A stretch of 64,000 nucleotides of DNA from positions 4,774,001 through 4,838,000 of the forward strand of contig NZ_CP117880.1 of the NCBI RefSeq assembly GCF_028736175.1. Reading direction: 5' to 3'. This DNA is from Sphingobacterium oryzagri (GTDB lineage: Bacteria > Bacteroidota > Bacteroidia > Sphingobacteriales > Sphingobacteriaceae). The translations under genes were made by a program, and so were the position numbers. Positions 54,191 to 63,198 of this stretch are shown one piece after another. The notes below the pieces were generated by a model. It did not search any database. It saw only the letters and a list, made by a program, of their open reading frames with translations, and was not told the origin of the DNA. Every line of letters begins with the position of its first letter. Within the stretch, counting starts at the first letter, position 1.

Positions 54191-55245
54191 GCGCGAACAA
54201 GCAACAGCGAATGATTTTGACCATGCAATTGATTATAGATCAATATCGTTTTAAGCGTCGTTTTCACTTCTGCATCGTTCCATTGCAGCAGGCTCGGAAT
54301 GGCTTGTTCTTTCAGCACATTGGCCGCCACGGTTAGACCAAATGCTGAAACGCTATCATATTGCCCAACAAGGTGTTTGTAATAGATCGTGGGAGTTGAA
54401 TGGAAGAGGCCGGCCGCTTCTCCATAATAGGTATCATATTCGACGTCGCCATTGTTGCCCAAAACGAGCGCATCTATTTGATCAGGCTCCAGGTCGTTTT
54501 CTTGCAAAAATTGACGTATAGAAGGTTGTAAACCTTCCTTTGTCAGCTTATTTTTCAAACGGACGTCTAGCAGCTCGGCGTAGGCATTTTCGCTTTTGCT
54601 GGAAGACAATGTAAAAAACACCGACCCTTCAGCGTAATTTGCGCCTCTAGAAATGCTGTTTTTCACGGATTCGTGTTGCTCATCTTGTTTAACATGACCT
54701 ACAAGTTGCAAAAGCTTGTAAGTATGATCCGAAAACTCATCGATCCCGCCTACAAGTATATTTTCCGCTTCGGCTGCTTGCAATTGCAACATGCCATCGA
54801 GCAAAGCAGATTCAAAAGATACAGATCGGTTTACGTAAGTAAAATTATAGCCCTTACAGCCCAATCGCAACGCTATCTGTGCCGCGACGGTATTGTGCGT
54901 AGATTGGATAAACGAGGTAGGCGTCAAAAACTCCTCTTCGTTATCCAGGATATTACGCAAAAATTTCTCCGAATCTTCGGAACAACCCAGTCCGGTGCCC
55001 GTAATAATAGCATCTGGCATGGCCAATGCGGCATCATCCAGCGCTTGCTGACTGGCGTATATGCCCATTTTAATTCCGGCAGACATTCGCCGAATCATTG
55101 CCGGAGCAATTAATCCTTTATAAACAGGTTGCACCGCCCGGCTTATGGATTGCTGCAATACTTCCGCTTCATCAAAAAATGAAGAACGCCAAACCCCTTG
55201 CGCGGTTATTGCGCCCATTCCGGTAATATAGATCCTGTTTTTCAT
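54184..55245 (-). CDS. chain-length-factor-like ketosynthase lacking catalytic residues
   Basis: 353 residues from the ATG at 55245 (ATGA overlap with the preceding ketosynthase). The thiolase fold is clear (YITGMGAITAQGV; IITGTGLGCSEDSEKFLRN), but the usual TACSS reads NRSVS with Ser141 at the Cys position, and the NAHGTGT motif reads GNNGDVEYD, so Cys and the first His are both missing. This is the pattern of chain length factors such as ApeC, which pairs with the active ApeO. It should dimerise with the ketosynthase encoded just before it and set polyene length. Confidence 0.87.
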   Translation of the reverse strand: MKNRIYITGMGAITAQGVWRSSFFDEAEVLQQSISRAVQPVYKGLIAPAMIRRMSAGIKMGIYASQQALDDAALAMPDAIITGTGLGCSEDSEKFLRNILDNEEEFLTPTSFIQSTHNTVAAQIALRLGCKGYNFTYVNRSVSFESALLDGMLQLQAAEAENILVGGIDEFSDHTYKLLQLVGHVKQDEQHESVKNSISRGANYAEGSVFFTLSSSKSENAYAELLDVRLKNKLTKEGLQPSIRQFLQENDLEPDQIDALVLGNNGDVEYDTYYGEAAGLFHSTPTIYYKHLVGQYDSVSAFGLTVAANVLKEQAIPSLLQWNDAEVKTTLKTILIYNQLHGQNHSLLLVRAC

Positions 55246-56441
55246 GCTTTTGAAAAAATAAGCGTTGAACAATTGCCACCAAAGCCAAAGGAATTAGACA
55301 ATACATGTTGCAAAGGCTTATGCGTGGTTTCGGTTTCTGGCAGCAGATGAAACGCTTGCATAGGCGTTTTAAAATGTAGGTTTGGGAAAACCACTTGCTC
55401 CTGCAAGGCAATCACCGAATACACCGCTTCTATAGCAGCCGCTGCGGCCAGCGTATGCCCTGTGAATGCTTTTGTTGAACTAAACATAGGCACCGCATCG
55501 TTGAAAACACGAAGCAACGCATATCCTTCTGATAGATCGTTATTAGGCGTGGCCGTGCCATGCGCATTAACATAGTCGATCGCACTTGGCGCTAACGCTG
55601 CAACCTGGAGTGCTTGCTGCATGGCCAAAAAAGCACCTTCACCATTCTCCGATGAAGCGGTCTGATGAAAAGCATCGTTGGCATTGCCATAGCCCCGCAG
55701 ATAAGCTAAAGGCGTTCTCTTTTCGGCTAAAAGCAATTCTTCCGATTCAAGCACCAAATACGCGGCCGCTTCGCCAAGGTTAAGTCCGCGACGCTCCTCA
55801 TCAAAGGGCTGACATAAGTCATCCGTCAGGATCATCAATGTTTTAAAACCGTTGATGGTAAACTTGCTGAGCGCATCCGTTCCACCGACGATAACACGAT
55901 CCAGACGACCCGACTTGATCAAACGAGCACCCATCATAATGGCGTTTGCAGCAGATGAACACGCCGTGCTGATCGTGGTCACCAAATCGTGAATACCCAG
56001 GTAGTCGGCGATATGCTGCGTAGAGTCTCCAGCATCATGCGTCGTGATATAACGATGCTGATCGTTGTGCTGCAAGTAATCGTAAAAATACCGCTCGGTG
56101 TAATCCATGCCGCCCACACTGGTCGAGGAGATCAGTCCGGTGCGCGCCGTGCCAAGGTCCTGAATACCTGCCGACTGCACAGCAGCTTTTGCCGCGTAAA
56201 GGCCCAACAAGGACGTCCGCGTGAAATTATGTCCCGCCGGAAGCGCCAATTGCTCGGCAAGCGCTTCATTGGACAACTTGATTTCGCCAACCCAGATATG
56301 GTCTTTTTGCTTAGTCGCAAAATTTTCGATACGGGAAATACCATGCTTCCCCGCGATCAATGCATCACGATTTTCTTCGATCGTCTTTCCGATCGAAGAA
56401 ATAATGCCCATACCCGTAATCGCAACCCCCTTTTGATTCAT
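55242..56441 (-). CDS. active beta-ketoacyl-ACP synthase (ApeO-like)
   Basis: 399 residues with the complete FabF-type triad: C161 (TTISTACSSAAN), H294 (VNAHGTATPNND) and H329 (STKAFTGHTLAAAAA). The start VAITGMGIISSIGKT is typical. It elongates the polyene on ACP with malonyl units. The ACP gene ends one base before overlap on one side, and the chain-length-factor-like gene overlaps by ATGA on the other, which fits a ketosynthase/CLF heterodimer. Confidence 0.92.
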   Translation of the reverse strand: MNQKGVAITGMGIISSIGKTIEENRDALIAGKHGISRIENFATKQKDHIWVGEIKLSNEALAEQLALPAGHNFTRTSLLGLYAAKAAVQSAGIQDLGTARTGLISSTSVGGMDYTERYFYDYLQHNDQHRYITTHDAGDSTQHIADYLGIHDLVTTISTACSSAANAIMMGARLIKSGRLDRVIVGGTDALSKFTINGFKTLMILTDDLCQPFDEERRGLNLGEAAAYLVLESEELLLAEKRTPLAYLRGYGNANDAFHQTASSENGEGAFLAMQQALQVAALAPSAIDYVNAHGTATPNNDLSEGYALLRVFNDAVPMFSSTKAFTGHTLAAAAAIEAVYSVIALQEQVVFPNLHFKTPMQAFHLLPETETTHKPLQHVLSNSFGFGGNCSTLIFSKA

Positions 56442-56698
56442 TACTTCGTCCGGTTTTCAGCAATATATGCTGCCATCGTTTCGATCGATTGAAAAATGGC
56501 TTTCCCTTGTTTAGGATCTGACAATTTGATGCCATACTCTTTGTCCATCAAAACAATGAGTTCCAATGCATCAATAGAATCAAGCCCAAGCCCATCGCCA
56601 AACAACGAATCGCTATCCTGAATATCCGCAACGCTGATGTCTTCAAGATTCAACACTTCAATAATCTTTCCTTTTAACTCTTCTTTTAACTCTGCCAT
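56441..56698 (-). CDS. acyl carrier protein
   Basis: 85 residues, acidic, with the phosphopantetheine site GLDSIDALEL (Ser41) at the start of helix II. The ATG at 56698 (MAELKEEL) gives the normal length; the frame extends six hydrophobic codons upstream, which is unlikely to be used. It carries the growing polyene chain, overlapping the next ketosynthase by one base. Confidence 0.92.
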   Translation of the reverse strand: MAELKEELKGKIIEVLNLEDISVADIQDSDSLFGDGLGLDSIDALELIVLMDKEYGIKLSDPKQGKAIFQSIETMAAYIAENRTK

Positions 56699-56740
56699 TT
56701 CAATTATTATAATCAATACCTATAAAACGTTGCCATACGG

Positions 56741-57358
56741 CTAAACGAGACCTTCTTTTTCACAAAATAAAGGTGCTATATTTTCTGCTATATGCTGTTG
56801 TTCGCCATGTTGGCCAACAATATACAAAACAGCTTCATAATTTCCTTCAAAAAATTCTACCCAACCGCAAAGCACGCGTTTGGCCTTTTGCGATGCCAAT
56901 AAGTAGGCTGCGTAGGCAGCAATAGTTTCCACGGGATACGTCTCCGCCACAAAAAAAACCTGCTCTGTCTGCAAGCTGTGACGAATACTAATTTCGCCTG
57001 CACAAATATTGGCCAAGGTATAGACAAACGTAGCCGGACTAGGAAAAAACTGCTGCTCATCCTGTATGGTCTGTTGATGTTGCACATCCGTATCCAAACT
57101 GCCCGATCGGTTGGCCAGCACCAACGCTAACTCATCGGTAACTTCGTCGGCCAACAAGTATTCTGCCGCTAGTACGGCCAGTCGGCTTAAGGCATCCATC
57201 TTATAAAACTTCGGATAAGCTGCATTTTTAGCCTTAAAAGCTTGCTTGGCAAACGCCGAAAAATCAAGGTCTGCAGCTTCAAAACAAACTTTGCCGTTTA
57301 GATAGACCCTGTTATCCGCAACGCGACAAGATTTCTGTATGTAATTTTGCCTTATCAT
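56741..57358 (-). CDS. truncated ketosynthase-like protein without active site
   Basis: 205 residues with ketosynthase-like pieces (LALVLANRSGSLDTDVQHQQTI, then FFPSPATFVYTLANICAGEISIRHSLQTEQVFFV) that match the region around the dimer interface of the N-terminal half, including the position before the active Cys, but no TACSS and no HGT/GH motifs. It is half the family length and is followed by a normal gene in the same operon, so it seems a stable reduced homologue, not a fresh pseudogene. A structural or regulatory subunit is possible. It overlaps the preceding ketosynthase by four bases. Confidence 0.7.
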   Translation of the reverse strand: MIRQNYIQKSCRVADNRVYLNGKVCFEAADLDFSAFAKQAFKAKNAAYPKFYKMDALSRLAVLAAEYLLADEVTDELALVLANRSGSLDTDVQHQQTIQDEQQFFPSPATFVYTLANICAGEISIRHSLQTEQVFFVAETYPVETIAAYAAYLLASQKAKRVLCGWVEFFEGNYEAVLYIVGQHGEQQHIAENIAPLFCEKEGLV

Positions 57359-58452
57359 ACTTTTTTTATGATGAGTGCTGCATTGCTACCTCCAAAACCG
57401 GAGGCTGTTTTCAAAAAATAACTGATGTTCTTTTGCTGTAGCTGCTTCAAGAGGTGTAGAGGCTGGGAAACGCCCATCTCTTCAAAACCTGCTGTCGGAA
57501 TAAGCAAACCTTCAATCATACATTTCAGACCGATAACAGTTTCTAGCAAACCCGATGCGCCCAACGTATGTCCGTAAACACCTTTCAAGCTGTTAACCGG
57601 CACGTTCGATAATGCCAAACGATTAAAAGCTATTGCTTCCATCTCATCATTATAGGCTGTAGCCGTACCATGTGCCGATATGTAGTCTATGTCGGCCGCT
57701 GTTAGACCGGCCTCCAACAATGCGCCGCGAACGCTCTGGTACAAGCCTTCGCCCGTGCGTGAAGGACCAGATATATGATTGGCATCGTTAATAGACGACT
57801 CACCGACGATTTCAAACGAACCTGCCGTAGCTGAGATATATACGCAAGCAGTCGCTTCGCCTAAGGAAACCCCTGCCCTGTTTTTATCAAAAGGTTTACA
57901 CGGAAAAGGACTCATGGCTTGAAATGCCTGAAAACCGGAAACAACAAATTCGCCCACTTCATCTCCCGCCAAAACGATTGCATCATCATAGCTACCCATC
58001 TGTATCAATCGTTTTGCCACCGCCACCGCCAACACGCCGGAAACACAGGCATGCGAAACGATAATGGGTGTAGTCGATATGTCCATAGCCTTCGCCAAGC
58101 GATCTGCCAGCTGCGTTAATAAAGCTTGATCAGTAGCTGCGTTGCGCAGGTCGGAAATATTACCCTTGGTAGTTGCCACAATAAAAGCCGTGCGCGTCGT
58201 TGGTTGGTGACGTGCGCGTATTGGCGCAACCGCTTCGTACATCATCTTCTCTAAACGGGTGCCCGATGGCCATGCATAATTTGCTAACGCAGAAGCTTCA
58301 ATTTTGGAGGCGAATACCTCGGGAAGAAAACCTATTTTTTGAGAAGTCAAACCGATTTGTCCCGCCAACAAGCTTTCCCAATTGCGATCCAGGTCGGCAC
58401 CAAGCGGTGTAACACAATTAAAGTCGTGGATGTAGACGGGCTTTAAAGTCAT
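57355..58452 (-). CDS. second active beta-ketoacyl-ACP synthase
   Basis: 365 residues from the ATG at 58452, which overlaps the thioesterase stop as TGATG. The triad is C136 (VSHACVSGV), H261 (ISAHGTATAYND) and H295 (GVYGHTLGASGLLE). The Cys environment HACVSG differs from the classic TACSS, and the protein is some 35 residues shorter than FabF. It may handle first elongation steps (comparable to ApeR) while the ApeO-like enzyme does the later ones; this division is inference. Confidence 0.9.
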   Translation of the reverse strand: MTLKPVYIHDFNCVTPLGADLDRNWESLLAGQIGLTSQKIGFLPEVFASKIEASALANYAWPSGTRLEKMMYEAVAPIRARHQPTTRTAFIVATTKGNISDLRNAATDQALLTQLADRLAKAMDISTTPIIVSHACVSGVLAVAVAKRLIQMGSYDDAIVLAGDEVGEFVVSGFQAFQAMSPFPCKPFDKNRAGVSLGEATACVYISATAGSFEIVGESSINDANHISGPSRTGEGLYQSVRGALLEAGLTAADIDYISAHGTATAYNDEMEAIAFNRLALSNVPVNSLKGVYGHTLGASGLLETVIGLKCMIEGLLIPTAGFEEMGVSQPLHLLKQLQQKNISYFLKTASGFGGSNAALIIKKV

Positions 58453-58898
58453 CAGCTTAATCCTACCTTTCGTTTCCAATCTAATACAAATGCCGGCGTA
58501 TTCAAGACCAAATTATCATCCTGATCGAGGAATACCTGCACCGTCTCGCCTTGACAAACCAACTGATCCGCATCGTTAAAGATTTTGAACCGGAAAACCA
58601 TTTTAGCGGCCGGTGTATCTACATAAGAAGTCTCGATGCGCGCATGATCGCCATAACGCAAGGGCAGCTTATGCTCACACATGGAATTAACGATGGGCGT
58701 GGTATATCCCTGGCTTTTGATAGACAGGTAATCTATGCCGTAAGCTTTTCCAAAAGCTTCACGACCTTGCTCAAAATAAAGTATATAGTGGCCATGCCAA
58801 ACAATCCCTAATGAATCAACCTCACTAAAGCGCACCGGTATACGGGTTGTTTCGGTCAATATAGATCCATCATCAAACTGTTTTCTTCTTTTTATCAT
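58452..58898 (-). CDS. 4HBT-type hotdog thioesterase
   Basis: 148 residues. The motif RFSEVDSLGIVWHGHYILYFEQGREAFGKAYGID is the signature of the 4-hydroxybenzoyl-CoA thioesterase family, with Asp28 as the probable catalytic residue. The ATG at 58898 is chosen over a TTG at 58910. It may release the finished chain or edit wrong acyl groups on the ACP. It overlaps the ABC permease by 26 bp. Confidence 0.87.
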   Translation of the reverse strand: MIKRRKQFDDGSILTETTRIPVRFSEVDSLGIVWHGHYILYFEQGREAFGKAYGIDYLSIKSQGYTTPIVNSMCEHKLPLRYGDHARIETSYVDTPAAKMVFRFKIFNDADQLVCQGETVQVFLDQDDNLVLNTPAFVLDWKRKVGLS

Positions 58899-60156
58899 AT
58901 AGAACGGCAATGCTAAGGGTCAGTACAAAAAACAAAAATAACAAAATAATGGCAGGGATAATCTGCAAAATATGTGCTTCGCGCAACAATACATCATAGA
59001 AAGCGCTTAGCCCCCAGTTCATCGGTGAAAGCACCGACAGTTTTTGCATAATAAGCGGCATGACAAAAACCGGCACCCAAACGCCGCCAAGTGCTGCCAG
59101 GACGACGGTCAGCGTTGCGCCAAAAGGTGCGGCTTGTTCCTGCGTTTTGGCCACCGTGCCAATAAGCACGCCCAGCCCCACCGCAGCCAAACCACTGAAC
59201 AACGCAACGAGCGTTAACAAAATAAAATGGCTACCGACCTGAAATTCTTGCAGGCCAAGATAAGGAAATAAGTAAACGCCAATCAACAGCATCAAGTAGA
59301 ATTGAATAAGGCTGACCATAAGATAGGCTACTGTCTTGCCTAAGAGGAAGACCATGTATGACGTGGGGCTGGTGCCGATGCGAAGCATCGTGCCCTGCGC
59401 TTTTTCTTTCACAATATTGATAGACAGCGGCACCACGATAAAGAAAATGGCAAACAGGGCCCAGGCCGGCACGTTATGCTGTGCTGCATTGGGTATAGAC
59501 GAATCATCTTCCTGTGTTTTTTCAACCACTTCCTTAAATGCGATAAATGGTTTCGCTGTTAAATCAACCTGATCACCCTCGCCCAGCTCTTCTTGAAAAG
59601 TTTTATAGATCGTCTGGCTTTCGATGCTGGAAACCAGTCGATCGATAGACATGCGCACCGCCGTTTTAAAGGCCGCCTGCGCCGCAGGATCAAAATAAAG
59701 CTTGATCTCTTTGGTAGAAACGGGCAACGGTTGTGCCGTGGCCGTATCTACGCGAAAATCAAACTCTGCTAATATCTTATCTACATTTTGCTTTACGTAG
59801 GCATCTAAGTCTCGACTTAAATGCTTTGGCAGCACAATAGCCAATTGGTATGCACCTTGATGCACCAGGTGTTGCGCTTGCGCCTCCGTAACTGCCTGAC
59901 CATCGATAGCGGTAACCAGCGTCAGGTTGCCATTTTCCCGAAAACTATCGCGCAGTCGCGCCGAAACACTGTCCTGGTCGTTATCAACCAACAATACTTC
60001 CATACGCGTGCCGAGAATCGAATCAAATGATCCGCTTTGCACCATCGTAACAGCAATCAGGAGAATCAACGGCATCACAAAAAGAATGATAATACCGCCG
60101 GTATCGCGCTGCAGCAGCAACAACTCTTTCTTAATGGCCATGTATAACTTAAACAT
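58873..60156 (-). CDS. ABC-2 type export permease
   Basis: 427 residues from the ATG at 60156 (MFKLYMAIKKEL), which overlaps the ATPase stop. One N-terminal helix (GGIIILFVMPLILLIAVTMV), a large external domain of about 200 residues (40-240) and five to six C-terminal helices give the ABC-2/YhgE-type exporter layout. It forms the membrane channel for the ATPase encoded just before it and probably exports or flips the pigment or its lipid precursor. Confidence 0.9.
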   Translation of the reverse strand: MFKLYMAIKKELLLLQRDTGGIIILFVMPLILLIAVTMVQSGSFDSILGTRMEVLLVDNDQDSVSARLRDSFRENGNLTLVTAIDGQAVTEAQAQHLVHQGAYQLAIVLPKHLSRDLDAYVKQNVDKILAEFDFRVDTATAQPLPVSTKEIKLYFDPAAQAAFKTAVRMSIDRLVSSIESQTIYKTFQEELGEGDQVDLTAKPFIAFKEVVEKTQEDDSSIPNAAQHNVPAWALFAIFFIVVPLSINIVKEKAQGTMLRIGTSPTSYMVFLLGKTVAYLMVSLIQFYLMLLIGVYLFPYLGLQEFQVGSHFILLTLVALFSGLAAVGLGVLIGTVAKTQEQAAPFGATLTVVLAALGGVWVPVFVMPLIMQKLSVLSPMNWGLSAFYDVLLREAHILQIIPAIILLFLFFVLTLSIAVLYDKKKKTV

Positions 60157-60901
60157 CACGAAATCCCTTTCCTGTGACGCTGATAAAGACATCTTCTAGG
60201 TTACGCGCATCGGCTACCGACGCGATGAGCATGGCTGGCGTGCCGACGCGCCACAACTGACCCGACTCAATAATGCCGACGCGTGTGCAAAACTCTTGTG
60301 CTTCCTGCAAATGATGGGAAGTATATACAATGGTGGTACCATCCGCATTGAGTTGATGCAGATAATCCATAATGGCTTTTTTGGAATGCACATCCACACC
60401 TACAGTTGGCTCGTCGAGAAAAAGCACGGCCGGCTTATGTAAGACACCGGCAAGGAGATTGACCCGCCGCTTCATGCCGCCCGAAAAAGTTTCGATAGGT
60501 TTGTTTTGATAAGCCGATAATCCTAAAAAATCGAGGGACTGATCCACGCGATTCCGCAAATTAGCCCCCTTCAGGCCATACATGCTACCGAAATAGTGTA
60601 GATTTTCCCGCGCAGTAAGCGAAGGATAGAGCGCAAAATCCTGTGGTACGACCCCAATGGATGCCTTTAATTGTCGAGCCGCATGTGTATAAGAAAAGCC
60701 GGCAACGGTAAATTGGCCGTGGCTGGGCTGCAACAGCCCACAGAGCATGGAAATAAGCGTGGTTTTGCCAGCACCGTTAGGGCCTAACAAACCAAACACT
60801 TCGCCTTCCACGATGTCCAAACTGATTTCTTTTACCGCAAAGCTATCGGCTCCGCGGTATTTCTTTGCAAGCTCGTTTATATGGATGGCTATCGTACTCA
60901 C
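60149..60901 (-). CDS. ABC transporter ATP-binding protein
   Basis: 250 residues with Walker A GPNGAGKTT (about 39-47), Q-loop GVVPQDFALY, signature FSGGMKRRVNLL, Walker B AVLFLDEP and switch His in YTSHHLQEAQ. It powers the ABC-2 permease encoded next and overlaps it by eight bases. Confidence 0.95.
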   Translation of the reverse strand: MSTIAIHINELAKKYRGADSFAVKEISLDIVEGEVFGLLGPNGAGKTTLISMLCGLLQPSHGQFTVAGFSYTHAARQLKASIGVVPQDFALYPSLTARENLHYFGSMYGLKGANLRNRVDQSLDFLGLSAYQNKPIETFSGGMKRRVNLLAGVLHKPAVLFLDEPTVGVDVHSKKAIMDYLHQLNADGTTIVYTSHHLQEAQEFCTRVGIIESGQLWRVGTPAMLIASVADARNLEDVFISVTGKGFRDV

Positions 60902-61893
60902 ACTGATTTTTTCAATTTCTTGAAGAATGCTTCTTCCAAATCTGCTAGGTGAAGAAGATCGTTAGCGAGCTTGTTGTAAACATCCTCCTGGTTGCTTCGC
61001 TTTTTGTATACCCGAGAGGCATCAACAGCGAAATCTCGCCAGCGATCGCCAATAGTTGTCATCTCTTCGGAGAGCACCAGCAAAGCATCATTATTGATCT
61101 TTTTGCCTGCTTCCTGCAAAAATGCCGAATAAATGTAGCGAAAACCACCGCCTCCCGTCCCGATTTCTTCTTGCATACGAACCATTTGCGCGAGGTAATA
61201 GTTTGCTTTTTTTACACCGACTTTGCTCGGCCATTTACGAATAGCACGCGCCACCATGCGCATACCCCGCACCCCGATGATAGGCACAGGTGCCAACATA
61301 TCGTTACAGGTCTTTTTTATCGCTTTGGTAATGGCAGTTTGCCAATCTATCGTCTCCGGAATGTAGAGCGGGTAGTAAATGTGTCCTTTAGGTGCTAAAA
61401 CGCCCTTCGCAAACCGCACTTTCTCCAGCTCGGCAGAGCTGAGCCGGTGTACTTCTTCCATCGTCGGGTCGCTGATCAGGTAGTTGTCTCCTTCTTTGCC
61501 ATAAACAACCAGGTTGTGGGCATTGAAATGAAAGCGGTAATCTTCCGGAAAGTACGGCAAATGATACACGCCGACCTGTAGGCCACTTGGAATATTTTTT
61601 TTCAAGTTGTCATCCAGCACGTCCTGTGCTTTCTGTCTGCTGCTAAATTTCTGTCGCTTTATCTTTATACCCAGCCGTTTAGCCAGGCGGTTAAAGATCC
61701 ATCCGGGAGCAGGCCGATAGCTTAGGCCGGGCGCGTGATTAACTTTCAAAAAAGGTAGATACACGTAGAAAAGGCCCGATCCAATACCGAACACCATGGG
61801 TTCGCTAATGGGTAATCCTTTATTTTTTAACAAATTTGACGCCACCCCGTTTTCACAGTGTGCCGTAATATGGTGTTCAAAATCCAGTTGCAT
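60898..61893 (-). CDS. BtrH-like acyltransferase (BtrH_N plus DUF4872)
   Basis: 331 residues. The N-terminal domain starts with HITAHCENGVASNLL; C13, after H12, is the probable nucleophile, and later NAHNLVVYGKEGDNYLISDPT supplies the His and Asp of a papain-like arrangement. The C-terminal part corresponds to DUF4872. BtrH in butirosin synthesis moves an acyl group from an ACP to an amine. In flexirubin-type clusters the same protein could join the polyene acid on ACP to an alcohol or phenol such as a dialkylresorcinol; this is inference. It overlaps the ATPase gene by four bases. Confidence 0.85.
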   Translation of the reverse strand: MQLDFEHHITAHCENGVASNLLKNKGLPISEPMVFGIGSGLFYVYLPFLKVNHAPGLSYRPAPGWIFNRLAKRLGIKIKRQKFSSRQKAQDVLDDNLKKNIPSGLQVGVYHLPYFPEDYRFHFNAHNLVVYGKEGDNYLISDPTMEEVHRLSSAELEKVRFAKGVLAPKGHIYYPLYIPETIDWQTAITKAIKKTCNDMLAPVPIIGVRGMRMVARAIRKWPSKVGVKKANYYLAQMVRMQEEIGTGGGGFRYIYSAFLQEAGKKINNDALLVLSEEMTTIGDRWRDFAVDASRVYKKRSNQEDVYNKLANDLLHLADLEEAFFKKLKKSV

Positions 61894-62297
61894 TAATCTC
61901 CGCTATAATTTCGTAATTCGTCTATGCTGATATCAAAAGTCTCGGCATACTTGGCCAGGGTACGCTCGTTGAGCTTGGCAAATACCGCTGGCTTGGCGTG
62001 GCGCTTTACGCGCCATTTCCACATATCGGTATAATCGGCCACAAGCTGCCAGTCCATGCGTCGCCACTCCATGAAATAAACGATAGGGCTTACCTTTCCG
62101 GCGGCCACATCGCGTTTTGCTTGATCAATACGCTCTTGCAATTCCTGCATAGTATGGTCTTGCACGGCGGTCTTCGCATCCCAACCCGTACTGAGCGCGG
62201 TAGTATATTCGCCGTTATCGTCAACGGCGTAATAGAGTTCGCGCGAGCCTTTTTCAAAAACGCGGCCGTTATCCTGAGGCACTTCTGATTTTTTCAT
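61893..62297 (-). CDS. small hydrophilic protein of the pigment operon
   Basis: 134 residues, charged, without signal peptide or membrane helix. It is helical and contains many Trp residues in the centre (YFMEWRRMDWQLVADYTDMWKWRVKRH). No family is recognised. The one-base overlap with the BtrH-like gene and 5 bp to the dehydratase gene show that it is a real member of the operon; it may be a scaffold or partner of an enzyme. Confidence 0.75.
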   Translation of the reverse strand: MKKSEVPQDNGRVFEKGSRELYYAVDDNGEYTTALSTGWDAKTAVQDHTMQELQERIDQAKRDVAAGKVSPIVYFMEWRRMDWQLVADYTDMWKWRVKRHAKPAVFAKLNERTLAKYAETFDISIDELRNYSGD

Positions 62298-62302
62298 AGA
62301 AC

Positions 62303-62770
62303 TTACTGCTTTTGAAGAAACAAATTGATTTCAGCACTGGACAATCGCTCCTCGTCCTGCTTAGCGGTGACCAGCATCGTACAAATAGCATAATCATCGC
62401 CATCAAACCGTGAGGTCAGGCTGGCTTCGGTGAGTATCTTTTGTCCAACTTGCGGCAACTTAAAAACGCTCATTTGCTTGATGCCCGAGATAAAACCAAT
62501 AATCCGTTTATCGGAGAGCGGATTGTAATCTACATCGTAAAATGTTTGTCCGACGATAGAGGAACAGGTCTGCGCCATATTTTCCATCAGGCCCGCCTCT
62601 TGAAGAAGATTGTCCTCGACGAAAATATTATTCGATTGAATCACGAAGCTGCAAAGTACGTGCTCATGGGAAATATCAAGAATACTATCAACCATCAACA
62701 TCGGTGCACGATGAGGCAAAAACTGCTCGATTTGAATACGAATATCGGTATTAAGAGTTTGCTCAGCCAT
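62303..62770 (-). CDS. FabZ/ApeP-like hotdog dehydratase with intact catalytic His
   Basis: 155 residues with LPHRAPMLMVDSIL (H20) and LLQEAGLMENMAQTCS (E58 in the acidic position) of the FabA/FabZ family. It would remove water from 3-hydroxyacyl-ACP to form the conjugated double bonds. It is encoded directly after a sister gene lacking the His, suggesting a heterodimer. Confidence 0.85.
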   Translation of the reverse strand: MAEQTLNTDIRIQIEQFLPHRAPMLMVDSILDISHEHVLCSFVIQSNNIFVEDNLLQEAGLMENMAQTCSSIVGQTFYDVDYNPLSDKRIIGFISGIKQMSVFKLPQVGQKILTEASLTSRFDGDDYAICTMLVTAKQDEERLSSAEINLFLQKQ

Positions 62771-63198
62771 TACTTGGTTGCTATTACGGTCTTCATTTGT
62801 GCTTTCGCGATAATTTTCCCCTCTAATTTAGTAATAATTTCAACTAAAGTTACGCCCATAAATTCCTGCAAAATCCTGATATCTGAAAAGATGCGCTGGC
62901 CTACTGCCGGTAATGCCGTAATTTCCACCGCTTGCATAGCGCCAATATAGCCTGTAGGTGCTGTTTGCCTGCGCATAAAAAAGCCATATCCGGTATGGAG
63001 TGCAACAGCTTGCGCCATGTGCTCTAACAATCCGCTTTCAGCCAAGCCTTCTGCATCTACAAAAAGTGTATCGGCTGTGATAAGCAACGATGCCGTCAGC
63101 TCATCTTCGGTATACGCCTCCAAGCTAGACACCAACACCATCGGCGGGCGCTGCGGAATGAGGGACAGCAGCTTTGCTCCAGTAATGGGAAATTCCAT
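62770..63198 (-). CDS. hotdog dehydratase homologue with His replaced by Gln
   Basis: 142 residues. The motif that is PHR-P-M in active dehydratases reads PQRPPMVLV, with Gln16 in place of His, while the acidic residue E52 (AESGLLEHMAQ) is kept. It overlaps both neighbours by one base. The pairing with an intact dehydratase resembles the two-subunit dehydratases of aryl-polyene systems, where active-site residues can be split between partners. Confidence 0.83.
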   Translation of the reverse strand: MEFPITGAKLLSLIPQRPPMVLVSSLEAYTEDELTASLLITADTLFVDAEGLAESGLLEHMAQAVALHTGYGFFMRRQTAPTGYIGAMQAVEITALPAVGQRIFSDIRILQEFMGVTLVEIITKLEGKIIAKAQMKTVIATK

